From: Sequoia sempervirens
Lineage: Eukaryota > Streptophyta > Pinopsida > Cupressales > Cupressaceae
Reading direction: 5' to 3'
NCBI GenBank assembly: GCA_007258455.2
Contig: VDFB02270651.1
Coordinates: 699,914,217-699,978,216 of the forward strand
Length of the DNA: 64,000 nucleotides
Part shown: positions 1 through 10,782 of the stretch, one piece after another
Layout of the letters: every line of letters starts with the position of its first letter
Numbering within the stretch: position 1 is the stretch's first letter
The notes under the pieces: generated by a model
Told to the model about the DNA's origin: nothing
Seen by the model: the letters and a program-made list of their open reading frames with translations, nothing else
The model's database searches: none
Made by a program: the position numbers and the translations under genes

Positions 1-1993
1 TATGGCTCCATGGTTTCTGTCATGTTTGCATTTTTCACCTTTTTGTCCATGTCGGCATAGGTATCCAAATGTCTCCCCGACTTGTGTGTGTTTCACTATT
101 TCTTGTTGCAGGTTATTGGCATAGGTTCCAAGTTGTTTTGGCAATGGTGGAGGTCCCTGTCGACATATGCTATAGCTTTCGGGGTGGTGTCATACCGACT
201 ATCTTTTGTTTCCCCGACTTTGCATTTTGGTGGCTCATCAGTATAGATGGAGGGCTTTCAGTATTGGGTCATGGCGATACCCATATGTTACACTGATAGA
301 CTACAATGGGCTTACTACAATTAGCTTTCGGTATATGGTTGTAACTCTCGGCCTATGGTCCCAGTGATGTGAATATGTCTCGCCGACTTCGCGTTTGGTT
401 TTCTTTCAGCATGAGTTTATTCCAGTCTCACCGTTGGAGCATTGTATGAGCTTTTATCTATATGAGTCTTACTTTCTCTTAGCGATCTATGGTGCCGGAG
501 TGACTTTCGTTGTGACCTAGTGAATTCTATATATTGTCTTGCCGAAGGCTCGTAGTTATAGCAACATGTTTGAGACATATGGGCTTTGTCGGTGAGAAAG
601 ATAAGATGTTATAGTGACAGTGAATTAAATAAGGATAACTGCTCGATGTGACTCATGTGTTTCGACGTGTGGTCTTGGCGAGGAGCCTGGGATCTTGCCG
701 AGTGGAGTGCAGTGTTGGGGTTGTCAGTATGAAAATTGGATGGTTATGGCGATATGAAGCTATATGGGGATCTTCGGCTTGACATTGTGTTCTCGGTATG
801 TAGTCTCCCCGAGAGCGGTAAGTTACGGCGACAGTGATTAAAACAAAAGAAGCTTTCGGCAAGATATATCCTGTGTCTTTGCGAATGGAAAGCGCATGAG
901 GAATGCACTTCGGTGTAACAAATGGATTGTCACGGCGAAGCATGCGGAGTGGGGGAACACTGGCAGGGAGCGATCAGCATTATATTACCTTCAGCATACC
1001 TTCACTATTGTCTTGCCGACTAGTGCACAGGTGAATAACATAATTTTTGATCTTGTGGCCGACATGTAATTGGAATTTTAATCGTTGCGGGCCGACTTGG
1101 TTTTTTCCCGAATTCTACAGTGGCCGACATAGATTTCCAATTTGATTTATTTTCCTAAATGCTGGGTATAAATATGCATCCTAGATTGTAATTGAGGATG
1201 ATCAAATTTTTAGATCATAGATAGATAGATTAGGCATGGCTACAGTAGGATAATTTTCTCTTTCTAGAGACTGTGCATGATTTCAAATGGTGGTTTCAAA
1301 TAAAATCAGCTGGTGTGGCAGGTTGTTTCTGGTATCAATTGTATGTTGAATTTATTGAAAAGCATTGCTAAAGCTATCTCCAAGTTGATTTTTTCTGGTT
1401 GTTTAAATTGAAATAACAAATTTATTCTCAGTTTATCGGTGCACATTTGTTGTATCTGTGTGATTAATTGACTGGTTCTCTCAAGTAGGGATTAAATCCT
1501 TTTTGTTGATCATAATAATCAAGGGGAATTCATCTGGATTCTTAAAGTAGAGCTTAGTAATCATAATCCTGCATTGTTTATACAAGTTATAAACAGATCA
1601 TATACCTACAATTTGATTTTATGCCAGAATAAGTTGCTCACCTCTGTTTCGTTTGACTCCACATACCCAACAAGGCATTGGTCTCTACAAATTCATTATT
1701 TGAATTCATTCAATCTCTTTTATTAGTTAATTAAGCATTCTAGGATTTAGATCTGCAAATTGTTATCAAGTTTGATTTCATTTGTTCGTTGTCATCTGCC
1801 ATTGTGGACAAAGCATTTTAGAAGGATAATCACAAGTTAAGTCTGCACTATTCAGTTAGGTACACCTGCCTAGGTCTAGCAGCACCCGAAGAGTAGAAGG
1901 TTTGATTGTTTCAAACCTTGTTCTGTTACCCTGAAACATCGTGAAAGCTTGGCAACATTTCGTGGTTCAAACCTGCATTTTTGAGATCTAACA
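1..1993 (+). repeat. 5' LTR of element T (left end truncated by window)
   Basis: This is collinear with 5301-7295 over its whole length, with scattered substitutions (many C/T and G/A) and a net length difference of about 2 bases. It ends at TAACA, directly before a primer-binding-site-like sequence. A TATA box lies at 1167. Confidence 0.88.
1167..1174 (+). promoter_or_regulatory. TATA box in 5' LTR of T
   Basis: TATAAATA lies in a locally AT-rich context about 830 bases before the LTR end and is identical in the 3' LTR at 6467-6474. It is the likely U3/R promoter of the element. This is inferred from sequence only. Confidence 0.55.
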
Positions 1994-1996
1994 AAT

Positions 1997-2014
1997 TGGT
2001 GACTCTACTGGGGA
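1997..2014 (+). promoter_or_regulatory. Primer-binding-site-like sequence of T
   Basis: TGGTGACTCTACTGGGGA starts three bases after the LTR end. It begins with the obligatory TGG (complement of the tRNA CCA end). It resembles the TGGCGACTCCACTGGGG type reported for Ogre-like plant gypsy elements (tRNA-Arg primed). The tRNA identity is from memory and not verified here. Confidence 0.5.
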
Positions 2015-2176
2015 TTATATCAAAAAATTCGGTTGAAGACCACATTATAGAGTCATTGGAGGAAAAGTTGTAATTTGAGAAATTTTAGAAGGGGTGATTC
2101 TGCTGGGAAAAGATTAGAAATAATCTTTTGGAAAAGTAGGTGGCGACTCTGAAAGATTTTTTGCAGTTTTTTAAAC

Positions 2177-4948
2177 ATGAATGGAGGAGGATTTTAGTTC
2201 AGGGGAGGTCATGTTGGAGCTCCTCATGGTCAGTAGTATGTGCCATATTATCATACATAGTACTATGGTCTGATGTACTAGCATCCGTACCCACATAATG
2301 CTCCCCCTTATCAGTATACAACCATGATTAGACAGTTTGATTTATCAGGGATTTAGTTATCCCCTTATCCAATGGATAGCAGTTGGAGGGGTATTGTTCC
2401 AAAGTTTACAGGAAATGATGCTATCACTGTTGAAGATCATTCAAGAAGTTTCGATGCTTTCATCCAAGATTTGGATGTGCCCTACGAAGATTTACACATG
2501 AGGCTATTCATGATATCACTTGTTGAAGATGCTAGGGATTGGTTCAATAGCTTACCAGCTATCTCAATTGATTCTCTCCAAGGATTTCAAGATCAATTCC
2601 TCGAGTAGTTTGGGAATCTAAGTGCACCAAATTTTGATTTTCATGAATTATTGCACATTCAGAAAGATCAAAGTGATACAATTTATGATTTCAATCGAAG
2701 ATTCAATAAGTTGCAGAATAAAATACCTATTGGATCAAAGTTTCCAGATTCTGTAGCACTGAGTATTTATTTGAATGCATTTGATCCAAAGACAGGGTAT
2801 GAGCTGAGAAATAAATTCCCAAGAAGTTTGGTTGAGGCACAGAAGATGGCACAAACAATTGAAAACAATAGGAAGGCTGCTGGGATGATCAGTAAAAGAG
2901 ATATTCCTAGGGTTTCTCAGTAAAGCAACACATATAGGAAGGAAAGGCCGAGGTTGCATGGCATGCCTTATAATACAGACTGGAAGGACATCAAACCTAT
3001 AACAACTAGGCCTGGAAGTGAGGGAGCTTCTGATCCATTGAGCAAGAAAGGAACCTATATGGTAAGTAACAATTACTTTTGTGATTTTTGTGATAAGCCA
3101 CATTCCCCAGATCATTGTGTTGTAGCCCAGAGAATGTGAGAAGAGGGAATGCTGATTTGAAACAATGAAGAAGATCACACAGTATTTCTGACTTTAGATA
3201 CTTTTCACCATGTTGTGGGAAAGTATTCATCTTCAGAGGATGAGGGTTATCAACATGATGCTTCAAATCAGAAATACAATGTTCATATGCCTGAACAATA
3301 GGTCCTTTCTGACTATGAAGAAGATTATACAGTGCCACATTCTGTTGAGGTACCTGCTCAATACAGTATGAAGAGACTTACTGAAGAAGAGGTAGAAAGA
3401 CTAACTATTGCTGATCAGAAGGAAGAAAAAAAAAGAGAGACATTGGAGTAGAAGAAAGGGATTGAGGCAGAAGGCTCCTCTTTTAACTTCATTCAAGTGT
3501 TGTCCCAGGGAATAAGGTATGAGAACACTATCAGGGTTGATTCTGATGATTGTATTTCTGATGAGTATAGAGAAATTGATCAAATAATGCTTCTAGTAGA
3601 AGATGAGATATGTGCAAGTCAGTATGATTCCTGTGATAGCTTGCATAATAAAGATGAAGGTGCAAGGCTTATCTCTTGCACAACAAATTGTCACAGAGAG
3701 TGCAGTGTTTGTTGTGAATATTCTGATGCTGATGATGAACTTGAGGATTTTGATCTGTAGCAAGGGGATTCTTCTACCTCTTATGAAGATCAGGATGAAG
3801 GGGAAATGGGACATGTTGATAGTGAGTATACAATACCTCTGGCTGCAGTTGAAAGTTATGAAGATACATCTGATGAAGAAGAGGTTTGTACATTTGAAAG
3901 TGATTTCCAAATTTTTTCAAACTCGTTGTATGATGAAGAGTTAAATGAAGATCAGATGATTTTTTGCCAAGGTGTGTCAATGAGTAAGTTTCAAATATTT
4001 TCAAATCCATTCTATGAAAAGGAGGAAATAATTTTAGACAAGCAAAATGATGGAATAAATGATTGCATTGATGATGTTTCTGATTTCCCATTCTCTGATG
4101 GTATTGGATTTTTGTTTGATGATGACAAAATTGAGGAATATAATTGTAGTGATGAAAATATAGAGACTTGTTCACTTGGTTGTGAATAGATTACAGATTG
4201 GTTTACTCCTGAATACTAGGGATGTGCACATGATGAAGATCTTGAAATTCTGTCTCCAGCTTACTTTTGTTTTGATTGTGAAAAATCTTTGTGTAAAGAT
4301 TCTTATGACTCCCTATGCATTTCTTGGAATGATGGTGATACTTTTGGTGTTGATCAAAAGTCTGCTTCCATTCGGGATGAGGTATGTGATTTTGAAAATT
4401 CTAATTCATGTGAAGAAGACAATTGTTTGCATACCAAGGATGATAAAGATTCAGCTTTGATTGGTTCATATATGATTGATATTGAGGATATGAGTCATGA
4501 TTCAGTGTTATCTCCGAATACAGTTACTGAAGAGGTGCAAAAGGTTTATGGCTTGCTTTCTTCAAACAACAATGATATGATAGAGTTTTTTGTTTTTCAT
4601 GACAAGCACTCTGATTGTGAAATTTTAATACAGCTGAGAGAGTGTTTCATAATATATAGCAGAGGGAATGTTAATGATGAATTTTTCATTGAACGTGCAT
4701 ATATTTTCTATGGTGAAGAGAACAGGGGTTTGTCCCATGATGATAAAAAATTTGAATTACAGAATGATGAAGTGATTTTGGGTCAAACTGAGCATGATGA
4801 TTCTCTGAAAACTTGCAATAACAGTGACATGATGAAATGCATATGTCTCTTCAAGAGGAATCTATTGAATTCAAGAGAAAACCAAGTTTTTGATAGGGGA
4901 AAATGGTTGGAGTTTCAGATTGTCACAGATCAGAACAGGAGAAATTAA
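2177..4948 (+). pseudogene. gag-like polyprotein with long acidic C-terminal extension (14 in-frame stops)
   Basis: A single reading frame of about 924 codons starts at ATG 2177 and ends at TAA 4946. It is broken by stops at 2195, 2234, 2258, 2279, 2354, 2606, 2921, 3137, 3158, 3299, 3449, 3758, 4187 and 4217, yet no frameshift is needed. The N-terminal about 65 codons are Gly/Tyr/Pro/Gln-rich. A retrotransposon capsid-type region follows (2372-2923; FTGNDAITVEDHSRSFDAF, ARDWFNSLP, LHIQKDQSDTIYDFNRRF). At about 3080-3120 there is a zinc-knuckle-like CX2CX3HX4C, one residue shorter than the usual CX2CX4HX4C. The rest (about 3140-4948, some 600 codons) is strongly Asp/Glu-rich and takes the place where pol would be. 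I do not recognise that extension. Eleven of the 14 stops are TAG, often where Gln is expected, which suggests CAG-to-TAG decay. Gag packages element RNA in the cytoplasm; this copy cannot make it. Confidence 0.75.
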
Positions 4949-5201
4949 AACACAAAGGATTGAGGGTTGCCAGTGCATGGACAACTCTTGCTTATCCTCT
5001 TTAAAATTATTTTCCATGCACAGTAGTTTAGGGTTCTGCTCCATCTCCACTTTGCATCCATTTTGCATTCATTTCACGCTCTTTTCCATTTCCATTCCTC
5101 CATCGCTGCTCACTGGTTCATCATTTTCGGTCTGGTCTGCTCACCCATGTTTCTGGATCCTTGCATTGATTTTACACTCAATCATCCCCAGATGGAGCCA
5201 C
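4949..5201 (+). other. T internal 3' untranslated stretch
   Basis: This is a noncoding spacer between the gag-like ORF and the 3' LTR. I see no convincing polypurine tract; the last bases before TGTTGG read GATGGAGCCAC, which would be a weak one. Confidence 0.5.
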
Positions 5202-7295
5202 TGTTGGAACTGTAAAAATTTGGTGATTTTACATGATTGTCCACTTTCATAATTTTCTAGATTGGTCCTATCATGTGCATATTTCACCCATTTTTTGCCA
5301 TATGGCTCCATGGTTTCCATCATGTTTGCATTTTTCACCTTTTTGTCCATGTCAGCATAGGTATCCAAATGTCTCCTCGACCTGTGTGTGTTTCACTATT
5401 TCTTGTTGCAGGTTATCGACATAGGTTCCAAGTTGTTATGGCGATGGCGGAGGTCCCTGTCGACATATGCTATAGCTTTCGGGGTGGTGTCATACCGACT
5501 ATCTTTTGTTTCCCCAACTTTGCATTTTGGTGGCTCATCGGTATAGATGGAGGGCTTTCAATATTGAGTCATGGCAATACCCATATGTTACACCGACAGA
5601 CTACAATGGGCTTACTACAATCGGCTTTCGGTATATGGTTGTAACTCTCGGCCTATGGTCCCAGCGATGCTAATATGTCTCGCCGACTTCGCGTTTGGTT
5701 TTCTTTCGGCATGAGTTTATTCTGGTCTCACCGTTGGAGCATTGTATGAGCTTTTATCGGTATGAGTCTTACTTTCTCTTGGCGATCTATGGTGCCAGAG
5801 TGACTTTCGTTGTGACTTAGAGAATTCTGTATATCATCTTGCCAAAGGCTCGTGGTTATAGCGACATGTTTGAGACATATGGGCTTTGTCGGTGAGAAAG
5901 ATAAGATGTTATAGTGACAGTGAATTAAATAAGGATAACTGCTCGATGTGACTCATGTGTTTCGGCGTGTGGTCTTGGCGAGGAGCCTGGGATCTTGCTG
6001 AGTGGAGTGTAGTGTTGGGGTTGTCGGTATGACAATTGGATGGTTATGGCGATATGAAGCTATATGGGGATCTTCGGCTTGACATTGTGTTCTCGGTATG
6101 AAGTCTCCCTGAGAGCGGTAAGTTACGACGATAGTGATTAAAACAAAAAGAGCTTTCAGCGAGATATATCATGTGTCTTTGTGAATGGAAAGCACATGAG
6201 GAATGCACTTCGGTGTAACAAATGGATTGTCACAGCGAAGCATGTGGAGTGGGGGAACTCTAGCAGGGAGCGATCAGTGTTATATTGCCTTCAACATACC
6301 TTCACGATTGTCTTGCTAACTGGTGCACAGGTGAATAATAGAATTTTTGATCTTGTGGCCGACATGTAATTGGAATTTTAACCACTGCGGGCCGACTTGG
6401 TTTTTTCCCGAATTCTACGGTGGCCGACATAGATTTCCAATTTGATTTATTTTCTTGAATGCTGGGTATAAATATGCATCCTAGATTGTAATTGAGGAGG
6501 ATCAAATTTTTAGATCATAGATAGATAGATTAGGCATGGCTACAGTAGGATAATTTTCTCTTTCTAGAGACTATGTGCATGATTTCAAATGGTGGTTTCA
6601 AATAAAATCAGCTGGTGTGGCAGGTTGTTTCTGGTATCAATTGTATGTTGAATTTATTGAAAAGCATTGCTAAAGCTATCTCCAAGTTGATTTTTTCTAG
6701 TTGTTTAAATTGAAATAACAAGTTTATTCTCAGTTTATCGGTGCACATTTGTTGTATCTGTGTGATTAATTGACTGGTTCTCTCAAGTAGGGATTAAATC
6801 CTTTCTGTTGATCATAGTAATAAAGGGGAATTCATTTGGATTCTTAAAGTAGAGCTTAGTAATCATAATCATGCATTGTTTATACAAGTTATAAAGAAAT
6901 CATATGCCTACAATTTGATTTTTTGCCAGAATAAGTTGCTCACCTTTGTTTTGTTTGACTCCGCATACCCAACAAGGCACTGGTCTCTGCAAATTCATTA
7001 TTTGAATTCATTCAATCTCTTTTATCAGTTAATTAAGCATTCTAGGATTTAGATCTGCAAATTGTTATCAAGTTTGATTTCATATGTTCACTATCATCTG
7101 CCATTGTGGACAAAGCATTTCAAAAGGATAATCACAAGTTAAGTTTGCACTATTCAGTTAGGTACACCTGCCTAGGTCTAGCAGCACCTGAAGAGTAGAA
7201 GGTTTGATTGTTTCAAACCTTGTTTTGTTACCCTAAAACATCGTGAAATCTTGGCAACCTTTCATGGTTCAAACTTGAGTTTTTGAGAGCTAACA
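5202..7295 (+). repeat. 3' LTR of element T, full length (about 2,094 bp)
   Basis: It starts TGTTGGAAC and ends TAACA, and the copy at 1-1993 matches it from position 5301 on. It contains the TATA box at 6467-6474. The sequence after 7295 (ACCCG...) belongs to element A. Confidence 0.88.
6467..6474 (+). promoter_or_regulatory. TATA box in 3' LTR of T
   Basis: TATAAATA is identical in sequence and position to the 5' LTR copy at 1167. Confidence 0.5.
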
Positions 7296-7727
7296 ACCCG
7301 TATCCTTCAAACTTGCAAGTGCACTAAATCCTAATCTTGCAGCCCTGAGTGCCTCATAGCCAATTTTCACACGTGCCTAATCATTCCATGGGAGATTTTA
7401 TCATCAATCTAACCATGCAAAAACTTCCATGCGTGTGGTTGTCTGTAGGATTATGCGGTCTCGACACCGTTCTGCTCCAGTTTTCTCCTAACGGCTTCCA
7501 CGTAGGGGAAACCCGCACCCCTGAGCCCGCATTTGCATAAATGACCCAAGAAAGCTCCAAATTTTTAAGAATGATGAATGTCATGATCTTTTAAGGGTAT
7601 ACAAATGGATCTAACTATGAATTTGTAGGATTTACCTAACATTTGCCCTGTTGATATATTAATGCACTTACTACACTCCATGTGTGCAAGATTTATGGAG
7701 TTTGCTTAGGGATCATCAGGGAAGCTC

Positions 7728-7970
7728 ATGGGAAAGAGTGACAAAGGAAAGAAGCTTGCAAGGACTCCAAGAGGAAAGGAAGAAAACAAACAAATGAAGT
7801 ATATGTTCCATGGGGTGGAGTGCACCTCCAAGGTCACTTCCACCTGGGACATAGTCTCATACATAGACCTTGGGCACATGAACATTGATGAATTCAAGCA
7901 AAGGGTGATGGTTAACCCTACTACAAAAGATGTTGTGTCGCAAAGGCTCACATATGAAATATTCCAATGA
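7728..7970 (+). pseudogene. Truncated N-terminus of the A/B/C family protein
   Basis: This 80-codon open stretch contains MKYMFHGVECTSKVTSTWD and GHMNIDEFKQRVMVNP. These match MKYKFQGVEVTSKVTTKWD and KVDLDEFKQGVIANS of copy B, and MKYDFKGTW plus GHVNYDD of copy C. It begins with a Lys-rich segment of about 25 residues, as in B. It lacks everything after residue 80. Position 15356 in B is a TAG where this copy reads Gln (CAA), direct paralogue evidence that the TAG is a decayed Gln codon. The function of the family is unknown. Confidence 0.6.
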
Positions 7971-9287
7971 ACATCTAAGGTTACGAAAATGGAGGATCTT
8001 CTTAGCCATGAATGCATGCCAAAGAAGTCAACACCGAAGAATCAAGCTGTCCACCAGAATTAAGAGCAAGAGGAAGCTATTCTATACAAATGATGATGGT
8101 AAAGAGCTATCCACCAGGATTAGGAGCAACATATATGCTTCTTAGTGACACAAATCTGCAATTGGATTTACTTGATTGAATGAAGAAATGTTGCAAACAC
8201 ATCAACAAAAAGGTAGATTTCAACAGTTTTTAGCTACAGTAGAGAAGGAAGCTAAAAGACAAAACAACTACAGTGGCTATAGGAAAAAATAGAATACAAT
8301 ATAAAATAGGGAAAAAGACAAAAGTCTATTTTTATATTGTGAAATATTAGGGGTAGGTGAAACCCTAAGCTGTATTAAATCTGGGCCACTCATTGCAAAT
8401 TAATCTTGGCCATTCATTTCACTTTTGGAAAGCTATAAATAGGGGCTTGCTCCTCATTTGTAAGGGGGGTGGTGAATTGTTGTAAAGGGTAGATTGAAGC
8501 AATAAAAGGAAGCATTGCATTGAATTTGGATGTTTTCTTTGAGCTTGCTCATTTTGCATGCATGATTCAACCTTCATGTTATTTATGTTTGTTAGTTTCT
8601 TGAATGTCTTTAATGGTGGTTGCTGTTATAGTATTGGATGCACTTATAGCTCATGATTTTCGTGGTTTTTTGTTGATGAATCACTTTGAAAAGCTAGTTT
8701 GAGCTAATTCATATGCAAAACTTTAGTTCAATTATATGTTCATGAGGTGAATGCACAATCTAAAAATCTATAGGCCTTGGAAGATTACACTGGTTTTGTG
8801 TAGCTGTAGGTTTCTCTTGATCAAGCAAAACTTAGTTTTATGGGAGTCTATCTACTGTAGCATCCGCCATTGTTATTGTTCATTCTAGTTTAGATTTAGA
8901 ATATCTCTCTTAACCCTTCTCCTTTTGATATTTCTTTTAGACCTTTGTTAGCGTAGGATTCCAAGCACCATAATAGTGCCAAATTTGGTTATTGAAGTGA
9001 GTTTCAGCTTGGTATTCTGAGTGAGCAACCATTGTTCATTCATTTCTAGCACTTTGAAACTCCATTTGTAGACCCAAACTCCCATGCTTTGTGAACTATA
9101 AAGGCCTCCTTGTGATTACCAGCAAATCACATCAACCAATTGAACTATTCCAAGCATTGTCATGACCGAACACCCAAGAGACCTTGGGGTGATTTCTAAA
9201 ACTTAGTTGTAGAAATTACCTTTTAAGAAAGATAGCATACTTATATGCTGTCTATGTTGAGAAGGTACAAAAACACCCATCAATAGT
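7971..9287 (+). other. 3' noncoding region of element A, with promoter-like and polyA-like signals
   Basis: There is no coding potential. A 26-bp segment is repeated 60 bp apart (from 8045 and from 8105). TATAAATA occurs at 8434-8441 and AATAAA at 8501-8506. C has a similar TATAAAT at about 44593 in the equivalent position. This looks like the U3/R arrangement of an LTR, but no matching left copy is visible for C. Confidence 0.45.
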
Positions 9288-9479
9288 ACCTTTCAAGATA
9301 AAATCAAACATAGCTAAAGGGGCTAAGAACTTTCCCATTTTTGAAACTCCTAATCATAACACCTTTCAAGACTCCATGCACATTACAATTATATTCCAAG
9401 AACATTCCATTTGCACTTATCAACCATATCATTTACTTCCACATCATAGTTTAAAGAGCTTTCACTTATTTATCATCAA

Positions 9480-9918
9480 GTTATAAATTAGGATCAACAA
9501 GATCCACCAATTCTAGATATATTCGAAAATGATGAGGCCATTGTAAAATTTATGGGATTAAGAGAAAATATATCTTTGGGAGTTCATAAAGTTAGTTTTT
9601 CCATTGAGGTCAATGAGAAAACACATTTTTATGAAACTTCAAAACCTCTCAATCATAACAAGAATATGAACGTTATAAAGAAAACCTCTAAGGGAAAGCA
9701 TGCTTTATAATTATCTAAGGAATAAAATGGGAATATTGATCTTCTTATAATGCCTAAATATCAAGAAAAATCCTTTATCTTGATAGAAGAGCTACAAAAA
9801 CAAAATTTTGATACAACTAAAAATCCTAAGATCATACATTTTGCAACATCTTTGTCACCTCAAGAGATTAAAGAATTCATGGCATTTTTTTAAAAACATA
9901 ACTATAAATTTTGGGTGG
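9480..9918 (+). pseudogene. G1 pol N-terminal region upstream of RT
   Basis: Conceptual reading gives stretches such as DPPILDIFENDEAIVKF and ATSLSPQEIKEFMAFF, with several stops. These resemble the variable linker that precedes RT in Tat-type polyproteins. It stops at the solo LTR, and the reading resumes at 10783 with SYGNIPSLDPKLVVHHLTI, which is the usual lead-in to RT. Between 9288 and 9480 I recognise nothing. Confidence 0.5.
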
Positions 9919-10782
9919 TGTAGACACCCAAAATTGTCCATGTCATAACATTACCTAGTCATACATGACCTTGTAAAATATCTTGCAATATTGTACCCTA
10001 GGTCATTACCTTATCCCATTTATTCCACTTAATCACCTTCCCAATTAATTAAATAAATCTCATTTATTTAATTGATTCCCCTTCACATGTCTCAAAATAA
10101 TTCAAATTAAATATTTGAATTTATCCCTCACTTATTACCACATTGCAACATGTGTCACATGATTACAACTCCTCACATGCAAAAATAATTTAAATAATTT
10201 TATTATTTAAATTATGAGATCCCCACTTACATCCTATTTTTAGCCCCATTCATTGTGTGTCATAGGCATCTTTTCTCTCCAAAATAAATAAAATAATTCC
10301 ACTTATTCCATCACATCCTAATTTTAGCCTCATGTCATAACCCACTTAATATGTGTCATAGGCACTAAAATCAACTTTTAATCCTAGCCATACACATCAC
10401 ACAATTGAATTTTAATCTTAGCCATCAAATCATATCAACTCTTGCCTATAAAACTAGCCTCACACAGGCCATTTGAGATCTTCTTCTAGTATCCTCACTC
10501 TGCCAAAATTCTTTCAATATTCTCATCTATCTATCTATCTTCTTCTATCATCTTTCATCTCAACATTATGCTACGAAATTGAGCAATCAACAATCAAACC
10601 TTCAAAATCTTGCATTCTCTTGTGAGGTGGAGAAGAGCAATGGAGATAAATCGAGTTTAGCATGGATTTGGGTTTGCATTCGCTTGTTATTTTGATTTTC
10701 ATGCTTGCTCATACTCTATTGTGATAGTTAGGATTTTTATATCTTTCTATTTTAGTTTTATATCTGATTTTCCCTAACTACA
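9919..10782 (+). repeat. Solo LTR inserted in G1, TGTAGACACC family
   Basis: It begins TGTAGACACCC and ends CTACA, is about 864 bp, contains AT-rich TAAATAA-type stretches in the first half and TATAAAA at about 10446, and has no coding content. It splits the G1 polyprotein exactly before RT. Flanks GGTGG (9914-9918) and AGAGG (10783-10787) match at 3 of 5 bases, so a target duplication is only weakly supported. The start resembles the G1 3' LTR at 28424 and the LTR-like segment at 32955. Confidence 0.65.

Larger units (their letters stand above)
1..7295 (+). mobile_element. Non-autonomous gag-only LTR retrotransposon (element T), 5' end outside window
   Basis: Two direct repeats (1-1993 and 5202-7295) bound an internal region of about 3.2 kb. 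The right copy starts TGTTGG and ends TAACA, so it has the TG...CA ends of an LTR. The left copy aligns from its first base with position 5301, so about 99 bases of the 5' LTR lie upstream of the window. The internal region holds one gag-like ORF and no protease, reverse transcriptase, RNase H or integrase. That architecture matches the plant group described as terminal-repeat retrotransposons with a GAG domain, which depend on an autonomous partner. The base after the 3' LTR belongs to another element (7296 on), so T is nested. The 5-bp target duplication (expected ACCCG) cannot be checked because the left flank is missing. Confidence 0.85.
7296..9287 (+). mobile_element. Element A: internally deleted copy of the unknown A/B/C family
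   Basis: Three blocks link this to copies B and C. The 5' part around 7505-7630 matches B near 15075-15205 (a GAAACCCGCACCCCTG block, then GATCTAAC and TTTGTAGGATTT). The ORF start at 7728 matches the N-terminus encoded at 15263 and 40657. The 3' part (about 9080-9287) aligns with the end of C (45310-45495), including a shared CCTTGGGGT block and the terminal CCATCAA. Most of the ORF is missing: reading jumps from about codon 80 to the 3' region near 7975. The left part is cut off by element T. The right end abuts G1 sequence. Confidence 0.6.

Noticed and set aside
3774..5068. Minus-strand open frames within element T
   Set aside because: They are antisense shadows of the acidic gag extension, with His/Phe/Leu bias expected from reverse reading of Asp/Glu-rich codons.
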